A DNA stretch of 64,000 nt from Caballeronia sp. NK8 (lineage in GTDB: Bacteria; Pseudomonadota; Gammaproteobacteria; Burkholderiales; Burkholderiaceae), in the NCBI RefSeq assembly GCF_018408855.1, contig NZ_AP024322.1, positions 434,001-498,000 of the forward strand, read 5' to 3'. The first letter of the stretch is position 1. Each line of letters begins with the position of its first letter. Shown here one piece after another: positions 18,347 through 27,863 of the stretch. The notes beneath the pieces were generated by a model that had not been told where the DNA came from, made no database searches, and worked only from the letters and a program-made list of their open reading frames with translations. The translations under genes and the position numbers were made by a program.

Positions 18347-20307
18347 TGTCCGCGCATGAAAAGGCGGTCGAGATCGGCGAGCGTGAGCTGATACCACGTC
18401 GGCCGGCCATGATTGCATTGATCGGCGCGCTCGGTCGCTTCCATCTGGCGCAGCAGCGCGTTCATCTCGTCGAGCGTGAGCCGGCGGTTCGCGCGCACCG
18501 CGTTGTGGCAGGCGAGCGTGCCGAGCAATTCGTGCTGACGCTCGGTCAGCACGCGCGATCCGCCATACGCGTGCAGATCCGCGAGCACCGCGCGCGCGAG
18601 CGATTGCAGGTCGGCGTCTTTCAGCAGCGCGGGCACGGCGCGAATCGCGATCGATGTCGGCGAGAGCACCGCGAGATCGAAGCCGAGCGCATCGAGCGTG
18701 TCGCGCTCTTCCTCGACGACGCCGATCTCGACCGGATCGGCCGTCATCGACACGGGAATCAAGAGTGGCTGCACGGCGATCGCGCGATCGGCGATCGCGT
18801 GCTTGAACTGCTCGTAGAGAATGCGCTCGTGCGCGGCGTGCATGTCGACGATCACGAGCCCGCGCGCGTTCTGCGCGAGCACGTAAATGCCGTGAATCTG
18901 GCCGACGGCGAAGCCGAGCGGCTGCTCGTCGGCGTGATCGAGTGCGCTGTCGCTCGCGACGACCGGCGCCGATGGCCGCGCGCTCACGCTTGGATAGGGC
19001 GTATCGACGGTTGTCGCTGCGTTCGGCGTGCCCGCGCCGGTGTCCTTGCGGCCGAACAGCGCGTCATACAGCGCGAGCGGCTGCGCGACCGGCAGCGTGC
19101 CCTGCGTCATGCGCGATTGGCGCAGCCAGTTCGTGCCGTTCTCGCTTTTCAGATGCAGCGCGTCCGGCGTGCCGACGAAAGGCTTCGCACTGAACGACGC
19201 AGTCCCGGTCGGCTGCAACTGCGCCGCGTGCCCGCCCGAAGTCGTCTCCGGCGAAGCACCCGCATGCCGCGCGAGCGCGCGCTGCACGGCGTGAAAAACG
19301 TACTGGTGAATCGAGCGCGAATCGCGAAAACGCACTTCGATCTTCGACGGATGCACGTTCACATCGACCGATTCGGGCGGCAGATCGAGAAACAGCACGT
19401 ACGCCGGATAGCGATTGCCGTGCAGCACGTCTTCATACGCGGCGCGCACGGCGTGCGTAAGCAGCTTGTCGCGCACGAAGCGGCCGTTCACGAAGAAATA
19501 CTGCTGGTCGGCGCGGCCGCGGCTCGCGGTCGGCAGTCCAGCGCAGCCATACACGGCGAGCGGCCCGGCGCGCTCGTCGAGCGGCAGATGCGCGGTTTCG
19601 AACACCTCGCCGAGAATCTTCGCGACGCGCGTTTGCGGGTCGCTCGCGTTCCAGTGCTCGACGGCCTTGCCGTTGTGCATCACCGAAATCGCGACATCCG
19701 GCCGCGCGAGCGCCATGCGGCGGATCACTTCGAGGCAATGGCCGAGCTCGGTCTGCTCGCTCTTCAGGAACTTGCGGCGCGCAGGCGTGTTGAAGTACAG
19801 CTCGCGCACTTCCATGGTCGTGCCGACGGTGCCCGCGGCGGGCGAGAGCGCGCCCGTTTGCGCGTCGATGCGGGTTGCGTGCGCGCAGCTTTCCGTACGG
19901 CTCGTGATGAACAGTTCGGCGACCGACGCGATCGATGCGATCGCCTCGCCGCGAAACCCGAGCGTCGCGACGGCTTCGAGATCGGCGAGCGAGCGGATCT
20001 TGCTCGTCGCGTGACGCATGAGCGCGAGCGGCAGTTCGTTCGGCGCGATGCCGCAGCCGTCGTCGGCGACCACGATGCGTTTCACGCCGCCTTCGTCGAG
20101 CGTGATGCGCAGGGTCGTCGCGCCCGCATCGAGGGCGTTTTCGAGCAGTTCCTTGACGACCGACGCCGGCCGCTCCACCACCTCGCCCGCCGCGATCTGG
20201 CTGATGAGCTGATCGGGCAGCGGGGCGATGGCGCGCGAACGGCGCGCGCCATCGACTGTCAAAGCGGCTGTCAGGGCGCCGGCGGAAGGTTCGTTGAGAT
20301 CGGCCAT
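18343..20307 (-). CDS. mutL: DNA mismatch repair protein MutL
   Basis: 654 residues. The GHKL ATPase half shows [12 protein letters not shown] (about 42), DDGCGI (about 67) and GFRGEA (about 103). The C-terminal half carries [12 protein letters not shown] (about 490), close to the DQHA(X)2E(X)4E metal motif of endonuclease-active MutL, and ends with ACHNAV and [10 protein letters not shown]. This fits bacteria that lack MutH, where MutL itself nicks. I chose ATG 20307; the frame extends 15 codons further upstream. Couples to miaA. Confidence 0.95.
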   Translation of the reverse strand: MADLNEPSAGALTAALTVDGARRSRAIAPLPDQLISQIAAGEVVERPASVVKELLENALDAGATTLRITLDEGGVKRIVVADDGCGIAPNELPLALMRHATSKIRSLADLEAVATLGFRGEAIASIASVAELFITSRTESCAHATRIDAQTGALSPAAGTVGTTMEVRELYFNTPARRKFLKSEQTELGHCLEVIRRMALARPDVAISVMHNGKAVEHWNASDPQTRVAKILGEVFETAHLPLDERAGPLAVYGCAGLPTASRGRADQQYFFVNGRFVRDKLLTHAVRAAYEDVLHGNRYPAYVLFLDLPPESVDVNVHPSKIEVRFRDSRSIHQYVFHAVQRALARHAGASPETTSGGHAAQLQPTGTASFSAKPFVGTPDALHLKSENGTNWLRQSRMTQGTLPVAQPLALYDALFGRKDTGAGTPNAATTVDTPYPSVSARPSAPVVASDSALDHADEQPLGFAVGQIHGIYVLAQNARGLVIVDMHAAHERILYEQFKHAIADRAIAVQPLLIPVSMTADPVEIGVVEEERDTLDALGFDLAVLSPTSIAIRAVPALLKDADLQSLARAVLADLHAYGGSRVLTERQHELLGTLACHNAVRANRRLTLDEMNALLRQMEATERADQCNHGRPTWYQLTLADLDRLFMRGQ

Positions 20308-20488
20308 GGCGAAATTATAACGATTCGCAACCTTGCGCCGCTTGCCCGCCAACGTGCTGGCGGATGGCGGCCAAAGACGGCTTTTTTAACAGACGCGACG
20401 CGCCACTTCGGTATCATGACGCGACTCCCGCATTCGTTGCCGACGCGCCGGATTTCCGGCGCCGGCTCAATTCTTTGAGGAAAGATTT

Positions 20489-21148
20489 TTGGACACGCTG
20501 CTGCAATTCCTGGGACTCATCCTACACATCGACAAATCGCTCGGTGTCTTCATCCAGAATTACGGCGCCTGGGTCTACGCGGTGTTGTTCCTGATCGTGT
20601 TCTGCGAAACCGGGCTCGTCGTGTTCCCGTTCCTACCGGGCGATTCGCTGCTGTTCATCGGCGGTGCGTTCGCGGCGTCGCACGAGATGGATCTGTTCGC
20701 GCTGATTGCGCTTCTGCTCGTCGCGGCGATCACGGGCAACACGCTGAATTACTGGATCGGCCGCGCGATCGGGCCGAAAGTCTTCGATACGAACATTCCC
20801 GTGCTCGAACGCTTTCTCGACCGGGCCGCGCTGCAAAAGACCCATAACTTCTATGAGAAGCACGGCGGCAAGACTATCGTGATCGCGCGCTTCGTGCCGG
20901 TGGTGCGGACCTTCGCGCCGTTCGTCGCCGGCGTATCGGCGATGAGTCACGCGCGCTTTCAGCTCTTCAATATTATGGGCGCGCTGATCTGGGTGCTGCT
21001 GCTCGTATTGCTCGGCTATTTCTTCGGCAATATTCCGTTCATCAAGCAGTATCTGAACGTGATCGTGCTGGTGGGGATCGGTGCGGCAGTCGTGCCGATC
21101 GCGCTTGGCGCGCTGTGGAAGATGAGCCGTCGCAATTCGAAGGCCTGA
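20489..21148 (+). CDS. DedA family membrane protein
   Basis: 219 residues from a TTG start with GAGGAAAG 5 bases upstream. Family marks: FPFLPGDSLLFIGG (about 50) with the conserved acidic residue, GNTLNYWIGRAIG (about 87), and ARFVPVVRTFAPFVAG (about 132) with the essential arginines. DedA proteins support membrane potential and lipid carrier recycling (undecaprenyl phosphate flipping has been shown for some). Inner membrane, about five helices. Confidence 0.92.
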   Translation: MDTLLQFLGLILHIDKSLGVFIQNYGAWVYAVLFLIVFCETGLVVFPFLPGDSLLFIGGAFAASHEMDLFALIALLLVAAITGNTLNYWIGRAIGPKVFDTNIPVLERFLDRAALQKTHNFYEKHGGKTIVIARFVPVVRTFAPFVAGVSAMSHARFQLFNIMGALIWVLLLVLLGYFFGNIPFIKQYLNVIVLVGIGAAVVPIALGALWKMSRRNSKA

Positions 21149-21205
21149 GCTTGATCGAGTCCGCGAGATCGCCGTGAGACGGTCTCGCGGGCGCCTTGAG
21201 TGCGC

Positions 21206-21463
21206 TTAACGGCGGAACAGGCGGATGATGAACAGCAGCACGACCGCACCGATCACAGCCGTGATCAGCGTGCCGAGGATCCCGCCGCCGAACGAAATGC
21301 CGAGCGTGCCGAAGATCCATCCGCCGACGACCCCGCCGACGATGCCGACGATGATGTCCACGATCACACCGAAGCCGCTGCCGTTCATGATGAGGCCGGC
21401 AAGCCAGCCTGCCACGCCGCCGATGATCAGGCTGAGGATGATGCCGTGTTGCATGAGGTGCAT
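21206..21463 (-). CDS. GlsB/YeaQ/YmgE family small membrane protein
   Basis: 85 residues, three hydrophobic helices full of glycine (GGVAGWLAGLIMNGSGFG; DIIVGIVGGVVGGWIFG). Typical of the transglycosylase-associated/YeaQ family, stress-induced, exact role unknown. An AGGAG box lies 9 bases before ATG 21463. Confidence 0.9.
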   Translation of the reverse strand: MHLMQHGIILSLIIGGVAGWLAGLIMNGSGFGVIVDIIVGIVGGVVGGWIFGTLGISFGGGILGTLITAVIGAVVLLFIIRLFRR

Positions 21464-21781
21464 ACGCTGAGACTCCTGTCAGAATTGAAGGTGCGGGATG
21501 CAGGCGAGACCTGCATCCGGGCGCGGGGAATGTAGCGGAAATGGCCGTCGGAAGGGGCTGTCAACTGTCAAGGATTGTCGATGCGGCCGCGCGCGAATGA
21601 CCCGGGCGGCAGGCAACGCATGGACCCGACCGTTTACGTCAAAAATTTAGAATGCCAAAGGGTTTGCGCTTTGGTTTCGTGAAGTGTGTCGTTTAGGTCA
21701 CTGTGGCGAAATTGTTTCTGTAATGTTTTATGCTGGCGGGATCGTGTTTCTTAAGAATCTGAGATTTACCTGGATGGGCGG

Positions 21782-21901
21782 GTGCGCGCGATTTCCGCAG
21801 TGTTGATCGCGCTTGCATTCGCGGCGTCGCTGACCGGCTGTGGCATCCTCCGATGCGGCGGCACGGCGGTGTACGGTGTGGCGATCAGCCTTTGCGCGTG
21901 A
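21782..21901 (+). CDS. Candidate 39-residue lipoprotein
   Basis: A GTG-started frame encodes a positive start (MRAIS), a hydrophobic stretch (AVLIALAFAAS) and the lipobox LTGC at residues 17-20, followed by 20 residues. The features match a lipoprotein signal, but the Shine-Dalgarno region is poor and the mature part is tiny. It stands 59 bases before the NlpD-like gene in the same direction. Confidence 0.45.
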   Translation: MRAISAVLIALAFAASLTGCGILRCGGTAVYGVAISLCA

Positions 21902-21960
21902 TAGAGACGCCGCGCGTGCGAATACGCGCCGGCGCGTTGAAATAGTTCAAGACGACAAGC

Positions 21961-22887
21961 ATGAGAAAGCGGGTGGTGGTGCACAAGGAAGGTTTCGGGA
22001 CGAACTCGCGCGGGGCGATCGCGAGCGTGGCGCTCGCGGCGGCGATGGCCGGCGGGCTGGCGGGATGTACGTCGACACCGCGCACGCCCGCGCCCATCGT
22101 CGAGAATTCAGCGTTGAGCGCGCCGCCGGTCGTGCAGAGCACGTCGCCGGGCGTGACGCCCGCGCCGGTCGTGCCGCTCGGGCCGGCGACCGCAGCGCCC
22201 GTCGAGCCGGGCTTCTATCGCGTGAAGCCGGGCGACACGCTCTACGGCATTTCGCGCACCTTCAAGCAGAAGCCCGACGATCTGGCGAAGTGGAACACGC
22301 TGCCTGAAAGCAGGCAGGTGAACATCGGGCAGGTACTGCGTGTCACGCCGCCGGGCGCGTCGGCGCCGGCATCCGTTGCATCGAAAGCCGCGCAGCCGCC
22401 GCTTCTGCCGACGCCGGAGAAATCGGCGGCGCACAAGCCCGCGGCCGATAAACCCGCGGCCGATAAACCCGCGCCGAGCGAAGAGCGTCAACCCGCGGTC
22501 GCCGCGACCGCGCCCAAGGGCACGTTCGCCTGGCCCGCGCATGGCGAAGTCGTGCACAAGTTCGGCGCGAGCGGCAACAAGGGCATCGATATCGAAGGCA
22601 AGGTCGGGCAGCCGGTCAAGGCAGCGGCGGCGGGCAAGGTGGTGTACGCGGGCAGCGGCCTGCGCGCCTACGGGCGCATGATCATCGTCAAGCACGGCAA
22701 CGACTATCTGACCGCCTACGCCTACAACGAGAAGCTGCTCGTGAAGGAAGGCGACACGGTGAAGCAGGGCGCCACCATCGCGGACATGGGTACCGGGCCG
22801 GGCGGCACGCCGGCGCTGCATTTCGAAGTGAGAAAGTCCGGCGCCGCAGTCGATCCGATGCCGTTGCTCGGCGCGGCGGGCGGCTGA
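21961..22887 (+). CDS. NlpD-like LysM/M23 lipoprotein
   Basis: 308 residues. Signal peptide with lipobox LAGC near residue 37, LysM domain (YRVKPGDTLYGISRTF, about 89, to VNIGQVLRV), a Pro/Ala/Lys linker with the repeat KPAADKPAADKP, and a C-terminal M23 fold (FAWPAHGEVVHKF to LHFEVRKSG). The M23 zinc ligands are changed: NKGIDIEG has no His before the Asp, and the HxH pair is AYAYN. This is as in E. coli NlpD, an activator of the amidase AmiC and not an enzyme. Outer membrane, cell separation. No rpoS follows. Confidence 0.85.
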   Translation: MRKRVVVHKEGFGTNSRGAIASVALAAAMAGGLAGCTSTPRTPAPIVENSALSAPPVVQSTSPGVTPAPVVPLGPATAAPVEPGFYRVKPGDTLYGISRTFKQKPDDLAKWNTLPESRQVNIGQVLRVTPPGASAPASVASKAAQPPLLPTPEKSAAHKPAADKPAADKPAPSEERQPAVAATAPKGTFAWPAHGEVVHKFGASGNKGIDIEGKVGQPVKAAAAGKVVYAGSGLRAYGRMIIVKHGNDYLTAYAYNEKLLVKEGDTVKQGATIADMGTGPGGTPALHFEVRKSGAAVDPMPLLGAAGG

Positions 22888-22914
22888 TCCGGCGCGCGAG
22901 AAGGGGAGTCGAAG

Positions 22915-23475
22915 GTGAAGAAGACCGTGATGGCCGCGCTGCTCGCGGTGTCGTCGATGTCGCTGCTGTCCGCCTGCGATCAGCAGCAGAGCGAGGAAGC
23001 GTTGAACAAGCTCAAGGCATTTTTCAATGCGGTGAAGCCGGACAATCTGCTGCTCAAGAATCTGCAGCCGGGCGTCACGACCGAGGCGCAGATCCGCGAT
23101 CAGATGGGCGAGCCGGAAACGGAGCGCGCATTCACGGACGGCAGCAAGCGGCTGGAGTATCCGCGCGGGCCGGCGGGCACCACGACGTACATGGTCGATC
23201 TCGACGCGAATGGCCGCTTCGTTTCCGCGACGCAGGTGCTGACCGCCGAGAATTTCGCGAAAGTGCGCCCCGGCATGACGATGGACGAAGTCCGCAGGCT
23301 GCTCGGCAAGCCGACCGAGATCGCGGAATATCGCCTGAAGAAGGAGCGCGTCTGGAGCTGGCACTGGCTCGAAGACGGCGTGAATCAGGACGCGATGTTC
23401 AATGCGCACTTCGGGCCTGACGGCATCGTCGTGACGACTTCGCGTTCCGAATCGATCCGCGGCGGCCAGCGCTGA
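22915..23475 (+). CDS. BamE/SmpA-like lipoprotein
   Basis: 186 residues from GTG 22915 with AAGGGGAG just upstream. Lipobox LLSAC ends at residue 20. Two repeats of the BamE-type fold are visible: LQPGVTTEAQIRDQMGEPE (about 51) and VRPGMTMDEVRRLLGKP (about 116). It probably acts at the inner face of the outer membrane; whether it belongs to the Bam complex is unknown, since canonical BamE is shorter with a single repeat. Confidence 0.8.
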   Translation: MKKTVMAALLAVSSMSLLSACDQQQSEEALNKLKAFFNAVKPDNLLLKNLQPGVTTEAQIRDQMGEPETERAFTDGSKRLEYPRGPAGTTTYMVDLDANGRFVSATQVLTAENFAKVRPGMTMDEVRRLLGKPTEIAEYRLKKERVWSWHWLEDGVNQDAMFNAHFGPDGIVVTTSRSESIRGGQR

Positions 23476-23492
23476 TTCCCAGGCATCCAGGC

Positions 23493-23888
23493 ATGAAAAC
23501 GATGACCGATTCCGTTACCAGCGACACGCGCCTTCGTCTGATGGACGAGGCGTCGAGCTATCGCGATCAGGCGCTGAGCGACCCCGGCGAGAAAGTGATT
23601 TCACGCTGGGATTGTGACCGGGGGCATCGCTGGGACAGGACGCTCGCGGTCGCGCAGAACGTGCGCTGCATGAATTGCGCGACCGAGCGGCGCGAGCTGG
23701 AGACCAAGCGCCTGCGCGAACTGGCGCAAGTGCGGGGCGGCGCGCTGCTGTCGCGCCGTTTCGTGGACGTCGCGACGCCGTTGCGCTGGCAATGCGCGTA
23801 CGGCCACGTGTGGGATGCCAGCGCCGACGCGGCGTCGCGCCGATGGTGCGTCGACTGCGCGCGGGACGTATTCGCCAGCTATCGCTGA
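23493..23888 (+). CDS. Small protein with two zinc-ribbon-like repeats
   Basis: 131 residues. Two similar units: SRWDCDRGHRWDRTL with CMNC (residues 37-62) and LRWQCAYGHVWDAS with CVDC (residues 96-123). The pattern W-x-C-x-x-G-H-x-W ... C-x-x-C is a treble-clef/zinc-ribbon seen in DNA-binding and endonuclease-associated proteins. Separated from the BamE-like gene by only 17 bases. Function unknown. Confidence 0.7.
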   Translation: MKTMTDSVTSDTRLRLMDEASSYRDQALSDPGEKVISRWDCDRGHRWDRTLAVAQNVRCMNCATERRELETKRLRELAQVRGGALLSRRFVDVATPLRWQCAYGHVWDASADAASRRWCVDCARDVFASYR

Positions 23889-23896
23889 TTTTCGGC

Positions 23897-24517
23897 TCAG
23901 GCGCCGTTCAGCGCCGCGAGCAGTTCGTCTGTCGCCAGCAACGCGTGCGCGTAGGTGCGCGCGTTGATTTCATGCGCGGCGTGCAGCGCTTCGTCGGAGA
24001 ATGCGGCGGTCGCGTCGCGCACGAGCGTCACGTGATAGCCGAGTTCGGCGGCGAAGCGTCCGGTCGCCTCGATGCAGGTATTCGCCACGAGTCCGATCAG
24101 AATCACATGCGACACGCCGCGCTGCTTCAGCAGGAAGTCGAGATCGGTGTTCGCGAAGCCGCTGCTCATCCAGTGCTCTTTCACGACAGTGTCACCGGGT
24201 TGCGGCGCGAAGTCGGGAAACCATTCGCCGCCCCAGGTCCCTTTGCCGAAGATCAGCGATTTCGCCGCTGTCTGCAAATAGGGCGATGGATGTATCCACG
24301 CATCGATGTCGCCCGGCTCGAAGCGACGATGCGGCACGATGAACACCGGCAAACCGCGCTCGCGCGCCGCCGAGGTGACGCGTTTCAGGTTCTCATGCAG
24401 ATGCGCGGCGTTGCGCGTGTGCGCGACGCGCGGCCAGAGCTTGCCGCCATCGGCGAGAAAGTCGTTGTAGGGGTCCACGAACAGCAGAGCCGTGCGGTCC
24501 TTTGGATAGACGCTCAT
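23897..24517 (-). CDS. Isochorismatase-like cysteine hydrolase
   Basis: 206 residues. Catalytic triad pattern: Asp in LLFVDPYNDF (about 15), Lys in VVKEHWMSSGF (about 112) and Cys in LIGLVANTCIEATGR (about 149). Enzymes of this fold cleave amides or vinyl ethers (nicotinamidase, biuret and oxamate hydrolases). No neighbour points to the substrate. Convergent with the zinc-ribbon gene, 8 bases apart. Confidence 0.85.
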   Translation of the reverse strand: MSVYPKDRTALLFVDPYNDFLADGGKLWPRVAHTRNAAHLHENLKRVTSAARERGLPVFIVPHRRFEPGDIDAWIHPSPYLQTAAKSLIFGKGTWGGEWFPDFAPQPGDTVVKEHWMSSGFANTDLDFLLKQRGVSHVILIGLVANTCIEATGRFAAELGYHVTLVRDATAAFSDEALHAAHEINARTYAHALLATDELLAALNGA

Positions 24518-24630
24518 GGTCTGTCTCCGCTCGCAACAGTGAGAAGCGCGCCAACGCGCGCGGCTTCATGTTACGCGCGCGGCGTGGCGAGCATCCGGAA
24601 ACGTGCAATGCCGGGGATGTCGCAAAAAGA

Positions 24631-24654
24631 AAAAGCCGGCAAATGCCGGCTTTT
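24631..24654. terminator. Bidirectional terminator hairpin
   Basis: AAAAGCCGGC, AAAT, GCCGGCTTTT. It lies in the 414-base space between the hydrolase start and the 163-residue gene's stop, and would end minus-strand reading from the latter. The rest of this space (24655-24931) shows no gene. Confidence 0.75.
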
Positions 24655-24931
24655 GAGCTTCTTTGTCGGAGCGCTGGCATCCTTCGCCTGCGACTCGCCG
24701 TATCGTTGGCAAAAAGGCGCGCTTTGATTTTTTTGTTGCGCGCTGCTTTTACCCACGACCCGGCGGAGTGCCGCCCATCCTGTTTGTCGGTCTCTCAGCG
24801 CGTTTTGCTGCTTCCCCCCGTGCGCTGGAACAAGTATTGCCAACCCCATATCCTATGAATGTACGGTCGCAAACACATCGGCTGAATGATAAGCCCATTG
24901 CGGGAAAGCCCTGATCCGCAGCGCGCTTTTT

Positions 24932-25423
24932 TCAACCGGCCGACGACACCGCCTGCGCGTGCCCGATGCCCGAGCGCATGTTCGCCGCGACGAGCGATTG
25001 CGTGACCATGCGCGCTTCGGCTTGCGCGATGTGTTCGAGCGTCGCGTCTTCGAGTTGCGCGGCGAACACGTCGAGCGCGGTGCACAGGCGCGCGTGTTCA
25101 TCGTCGTCGAGCGTCCAGGCGGCATCGGCGGAATGACGCGCATCCAGTTCCACCAGCGCTTCATGCGCGAGCGTGATGTCGTGCTCGCATTCGGGCGCGT
25201 GGCCGAACTGGCACAACTCTTCAGCGACCAGCAGATGACGGCACAAGGTCATGAAGAGCGCCTGCGAACCGTGCCCACGATGAAACGCGTCGAGCGCCGC
25301 GTAGCACTGCAGCAGCATGGCGTCGATCATCGGTTCGCGCGCCGCGCGGCTATAGGTCAACGCGCGCAATAGCGGCGACATCGAAGGACGGCCGGACTTC
25401 ATGTTCGTCGATTTCTTCTTCAC
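24932..25423 (-). CDS. Conserved hypothetical cytoplasmic protein
   Basis: 163 residues from GTG 25423, with GGGAG 9 bases upstream. Mostly helical, without membrane segments. Histidines and acidic residues are scattered (HDITLAHEALVELDARH). It resembles short hypothetical proteins common in Burkholderia, but I recognise no domain. Confidence 0.65.
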   Translation of the reverse strand: MKKKSTNMKSGRPSMSPLLRALTYSRAAREPMIDAMLLQCYAALDAFHRGHGSQALFMTLCRHLLVAEELCQFGHAPECEHDITLAHEALVELDARHSADAAWTLDDDEHARLCTALDVFAAQLEDATLEHIAQAEARMVTQSLVAANMRSGIGHAQAVSSAG

Positions 25424-25519
25424 GACAGTGCTCCCGGAGAGGGTCTCTTAGCGTCTGACATGCAACGCATCATCGCAGCGGAAAATTAGCTGTGCCTTAA
25501 GGCGATGAGGCGTCGAGGC

Positions 25520-26194
25520 TCATGCGGGCGTCAGCGTTTCGCCCGAGACATGCACCTTCTGGCCGACGGCCACGCCAGGCGCGGCCTCGTAGTTGAAGCT
25601 GCGCACGCTGCCGTCATTCATGCGGACCTGCACCTGATACGTCGTCGACTTGTGAACCACGTGTTCGATCTGATTGCCCGCGAGCCCGCCGCCGATCGCG
25701 CCGATGATCGTCGCCGCCGTGCGGCCGCGTCCGTTGCCGATCTGCGTGCCGGCGAGTCCGCCGACCACCGCGCCGCCGATCGCGCCGATGCCGGTCGTCG
25801 GCTGAGCGCTCTGCACCGCGTTCACGGCCGTCACCTCGCCTGCGTACGGATCGTAGGCGGGTGCGGGATTCGGCGTGTATGACGTGCTTTCCTGCGCGGG
25901 CGCGGGCCGATGGACCGGCGTCGGATGATGGCCGCGCACGGCGCGCGGCAGCGACGCGCTCTGCGTAGTCGCCGGCTGCGAAGCCTGCGCGGCGGGCGCG
26001 GGCCTGGCTGTTTGCGCTTCGACGAGCGGCGCGGCCGTGGCCGTGGCCGTCGTTGCGGTGGCTTTGGACGATGGCAGCAAGCCTGTCATTGCCGCTACGC
26101 CGGTGCCGCACGCGAGGATGATCGACACGGCGGCAGCCGCGACGAGCGGATGAATGCGGGACGGCTTGGTTTGAATCTCGGGAACGGCGTTCAT
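25520..26194 (-). CDS. Glycine-zipper envelope protein (SlyB-like)
   Basis: 224 residues from ATG 26194 with AGGAG 9 bases upstream; the longer frame has no support. One N-terminal membrane helix (about residues 16-37), an Ala/Thr/Pro-rich spacer (about 45-125), then a glycine zipper (GIGAIGGAVVGGLAGTQIG, about 137) and a C-terminal beta part (VQVRMNDGSVRSFNYE). This is the layout of outer-membrane SlyB/PcpY-type proteins, though here there is no lipobox. Confidence 0.8.
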   Translation of the reverse strand: MNAVPEIQTKPSRIHPLVAAAAVSIILACGTGVAAMTGLLPSSKATATTATATAAPLVEAQTARPAPAAQASQPATTQSASLPRAVRGHHPTPVHRPAPAQESTSYTPNPAPAYDPYAGEVTAVNAVQSAQPTTGIGAIGGAVVGGLAGTQIGNGRGRTAATIIGAIGGGLAGNQIEHVVHKSTTYQVQVRMNDGSVRSFNYEAAPGVAVGQKVHVSGETLTPA

Positions 26195-26316
26195 GACAGC
26201 GACTCCTGTGGGTGCCTGCCAGCTATAACGCCGCCCGGCGCGCGCGGTGGACGCGAATGCTGTGACATTTGTAAGCAAAAGTCGCGGCGCGCGCCGGCGA
26301 ACCCACGTCAGGGTGA

Positions 26317-26358
26317 ATACATATGTTGCATTTATTTTGTCAGTGGCAACATATGTAT
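26317..26358. promoter_or_regulatory. Inverted-repeat operator upstream of the binding-protein gene
   Basis: ATACATATGTTGC (26317-26329) and its exact complement GCAACATATGTAT (26346-26358) flank a 16-base spacer that ends 24 bases before the ATG at 26383. Each arm contains the core AACATATGT, which is also the centre of the palindrome at 29262-29275. Probable site of the RpiR regulator encoded at 29321. Confidence 0.7.
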
Positions 26359-26382
26359 CATTCCACCCGAACAGAGGACGCC

Positions 26383-27288
26383 ATGAAATCCACGCCGCTT
26401 TTCGCATCTGCCGCCGCGTTTGCTGCGCTAACGCTGGTCACGGGCGCGAGCTACGGCCAGGACGGCCAATCGACTCTCGCCAAGGTCCAGAGCGTGAACC
26501 TGATCGCGATCGGTCATCGCGAAACGTCGGTGCCGTTCTCGTATGTCGATGCGGGCAACAACGTCATCGGCTTTTCGCAGGATCTGTGCAACAAGGTGAT
26601 CGACGCGGTCAAGGCGAAAACCGGACATGCGGATTTACGCGTGCGCTTCATTCCGGTGACGTCGCAGAACCGTATATCGCTGGTGCAGAACGGCACCGTC
26701 GACCTGGAATGCGGCGTGACGACCAATCTCACGGCGCGGCAGAATCAGGTCGCCTTCTCCGATACCTTCTTCGTCGCGACGACGCGCCTCCTGACGAAAA
26801 AGGATTCCGGCATCAAGGACTTTCCCGATCTCGCGGGCAAGACCGTCGTGACGAATCAGGGCACGACGTCCGAGCGCATCCTGCGCAAGATGAATGAAGA
26901 AAAGAAGATGAACATGAGCATCATCAGCGCGAAGGACTATGGGGAAGGGCGCTCGACGCTGGAGACCGGACGCGCGGTGGCCTACATGATGGACGACGTG
27001 CTGCTGGCCGGTACGCGCTCGCTGACCGCGAAGCCCGCCGACTGGGTGCTGGTCGGCACGCCGCAGTCGTCGGAGGCGTACGGCTTCATGTTGCGCAAGG
27101 GCGATCCGGAATTCAAGAAGCTCGTCGACGACGCGATGAGCCAGACGATGAAAAGCCCCGAAATCAGGGCGATGTACGACAAGTGGTTCATGAAGCCCGT
27201 CCCGCCGAAGAGCATCAACTTCGATTTCCCGATGAGCGAGACGATGAAGAAGCTCTACGCCGAGCCGAACGACAAGGCGTTCGAGTAA
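26383..27288 (+). CDS. Periplasmic amino-acid binding protein (ABC transporter type)
   Basis: 301 residues with a signal peptide cleaved near GASYG|QDG. Family 3 solute-binding fold: GHRETSVPFSYVD (about 48), VDLECGVTTNLTARQNQVAFS (split around residue 105), LLTKKDSGIKDFPDLAGKTV and a C-terminal YDKWF. It is like glutamate/aspartate binding protein GltI. No permease or ATPase gene is adjacent, so it is an orphan subunit. AGAGGA lies 7 bases upstream of the start. Confidence 0.88.
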   Translation: MKSTPLFASAAAFAALTLVTGASYGQDGQSTLAKVQSVNLIAIGHRETSVPFSYVDAGNNVIGFSQDLCNKVIDAVKAKTGHADLRVRFIPVTSQNRISLVQNGTVDLECGVTTNLTARQNQVAFSDTFFVATTRLLTKKDSGIKDFPDLAGKTVVTNQGTTSERILRKMNEEKKMNMSIISAKDYGEGRSTLETGRAVAYMMDDVLLAGTRSLTAKPADWVLVGTPQSSEAYGFMLRKGDPEFKKLVDDAMSQTMKSPEIRAMYDKWFMKPVPPKSINFDFPMSETMKKLYAEPNDKAFE

Positions 27289-27296
27289 CGCTGCGC

Positions 27297-27851
27297 TTAC
27301 TCCGCGAAGGGCAGATCCGTTTGCCCTTCGGCGCGCATGCCGAAGGTGTTGAGCGTCATAGCGACGAGCGCGTAATAGCCCAGCAAGCCGACGAGATTCA
27401 CCACCACGACATGCCCGAAACGCGCAACGGCGGCGTCGTAGGTCGCGTCGCTCACACGTTTCGCTTCGTAGAGTTCGGTCGCGAAATCGAAGATGAGTTT
27501 GTCGTCGGCATCTGCGAACGTCGGGATTCGATTCGTGCGCAGCGCTTCGGCGATATCGGCGGAGAGGCCTGCGTCGAGCGCGATCGGATGATGGATGTGC
27601 CATTCCGCCTGCGAGCGCCAGCGCGCCGCCGTGACGAGAATCGCGAGTTCGGACAGGCGCAGCGGCAGACCGGTGTCGTAGCGGCAGAACGCGCCGAGCT
27701 TTTGCGCGTGCTGCGCGAGTTCGGGGCTGAAGATCCAGCCGAGGAACGGTCCGTTGAGATTGCCGCGCGGACCGCTCAGGATATCCTGCAGAACGGCTTT
27801 CTGTTCGTCGGAGGCGGTCGCGATCTGGAAGTCGGGGAGTCTCTTGTTCAT
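27297..27851 (-). CDS. Carboxymuconolactone decarboxylase-like protein
   Basis: 184 residues, all-helical AhpD/CMD fold: LSELAILVTAARWRSQAEWHIHHPIALDAG (split near residue 68-95) carries the E-x-x-x-H part of the family, but no CXXC peroxidase motif is present. It precedes nothing else and follows the aminotransferase by 12 bases on the same strand. A similar gene lies at 61761-62321. Its reaction is unknown; related proteins accompany catabolic dehydrogenases. Confidence 0.82.
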   Translation of the reverse strand: MNKRLPDFQIATASDEQKAVLQDILSGPRGNLNGPFLGWIFSPELAQHAQKLGAFCRYDTGLPLRLSELAILVTAARWRSQAEWHIHHPIALDAGLSADIAEALRTNRIPTFADADDKLIFDFATELYEAKRVSDATYDAAVARFGHVVVVNLVGLLGYYALVAMTLNTFGMRAEGQTDLPFAE

Positions 27852-27863
27852 GTCATGCCGCCT

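Noticed and set aside
18271..20478. A 735-codon plus-strand open frame opposite mutL and miaA
   Set aside because: Antisense shadow; MutL and MiaA motifs are complete on the other strand.
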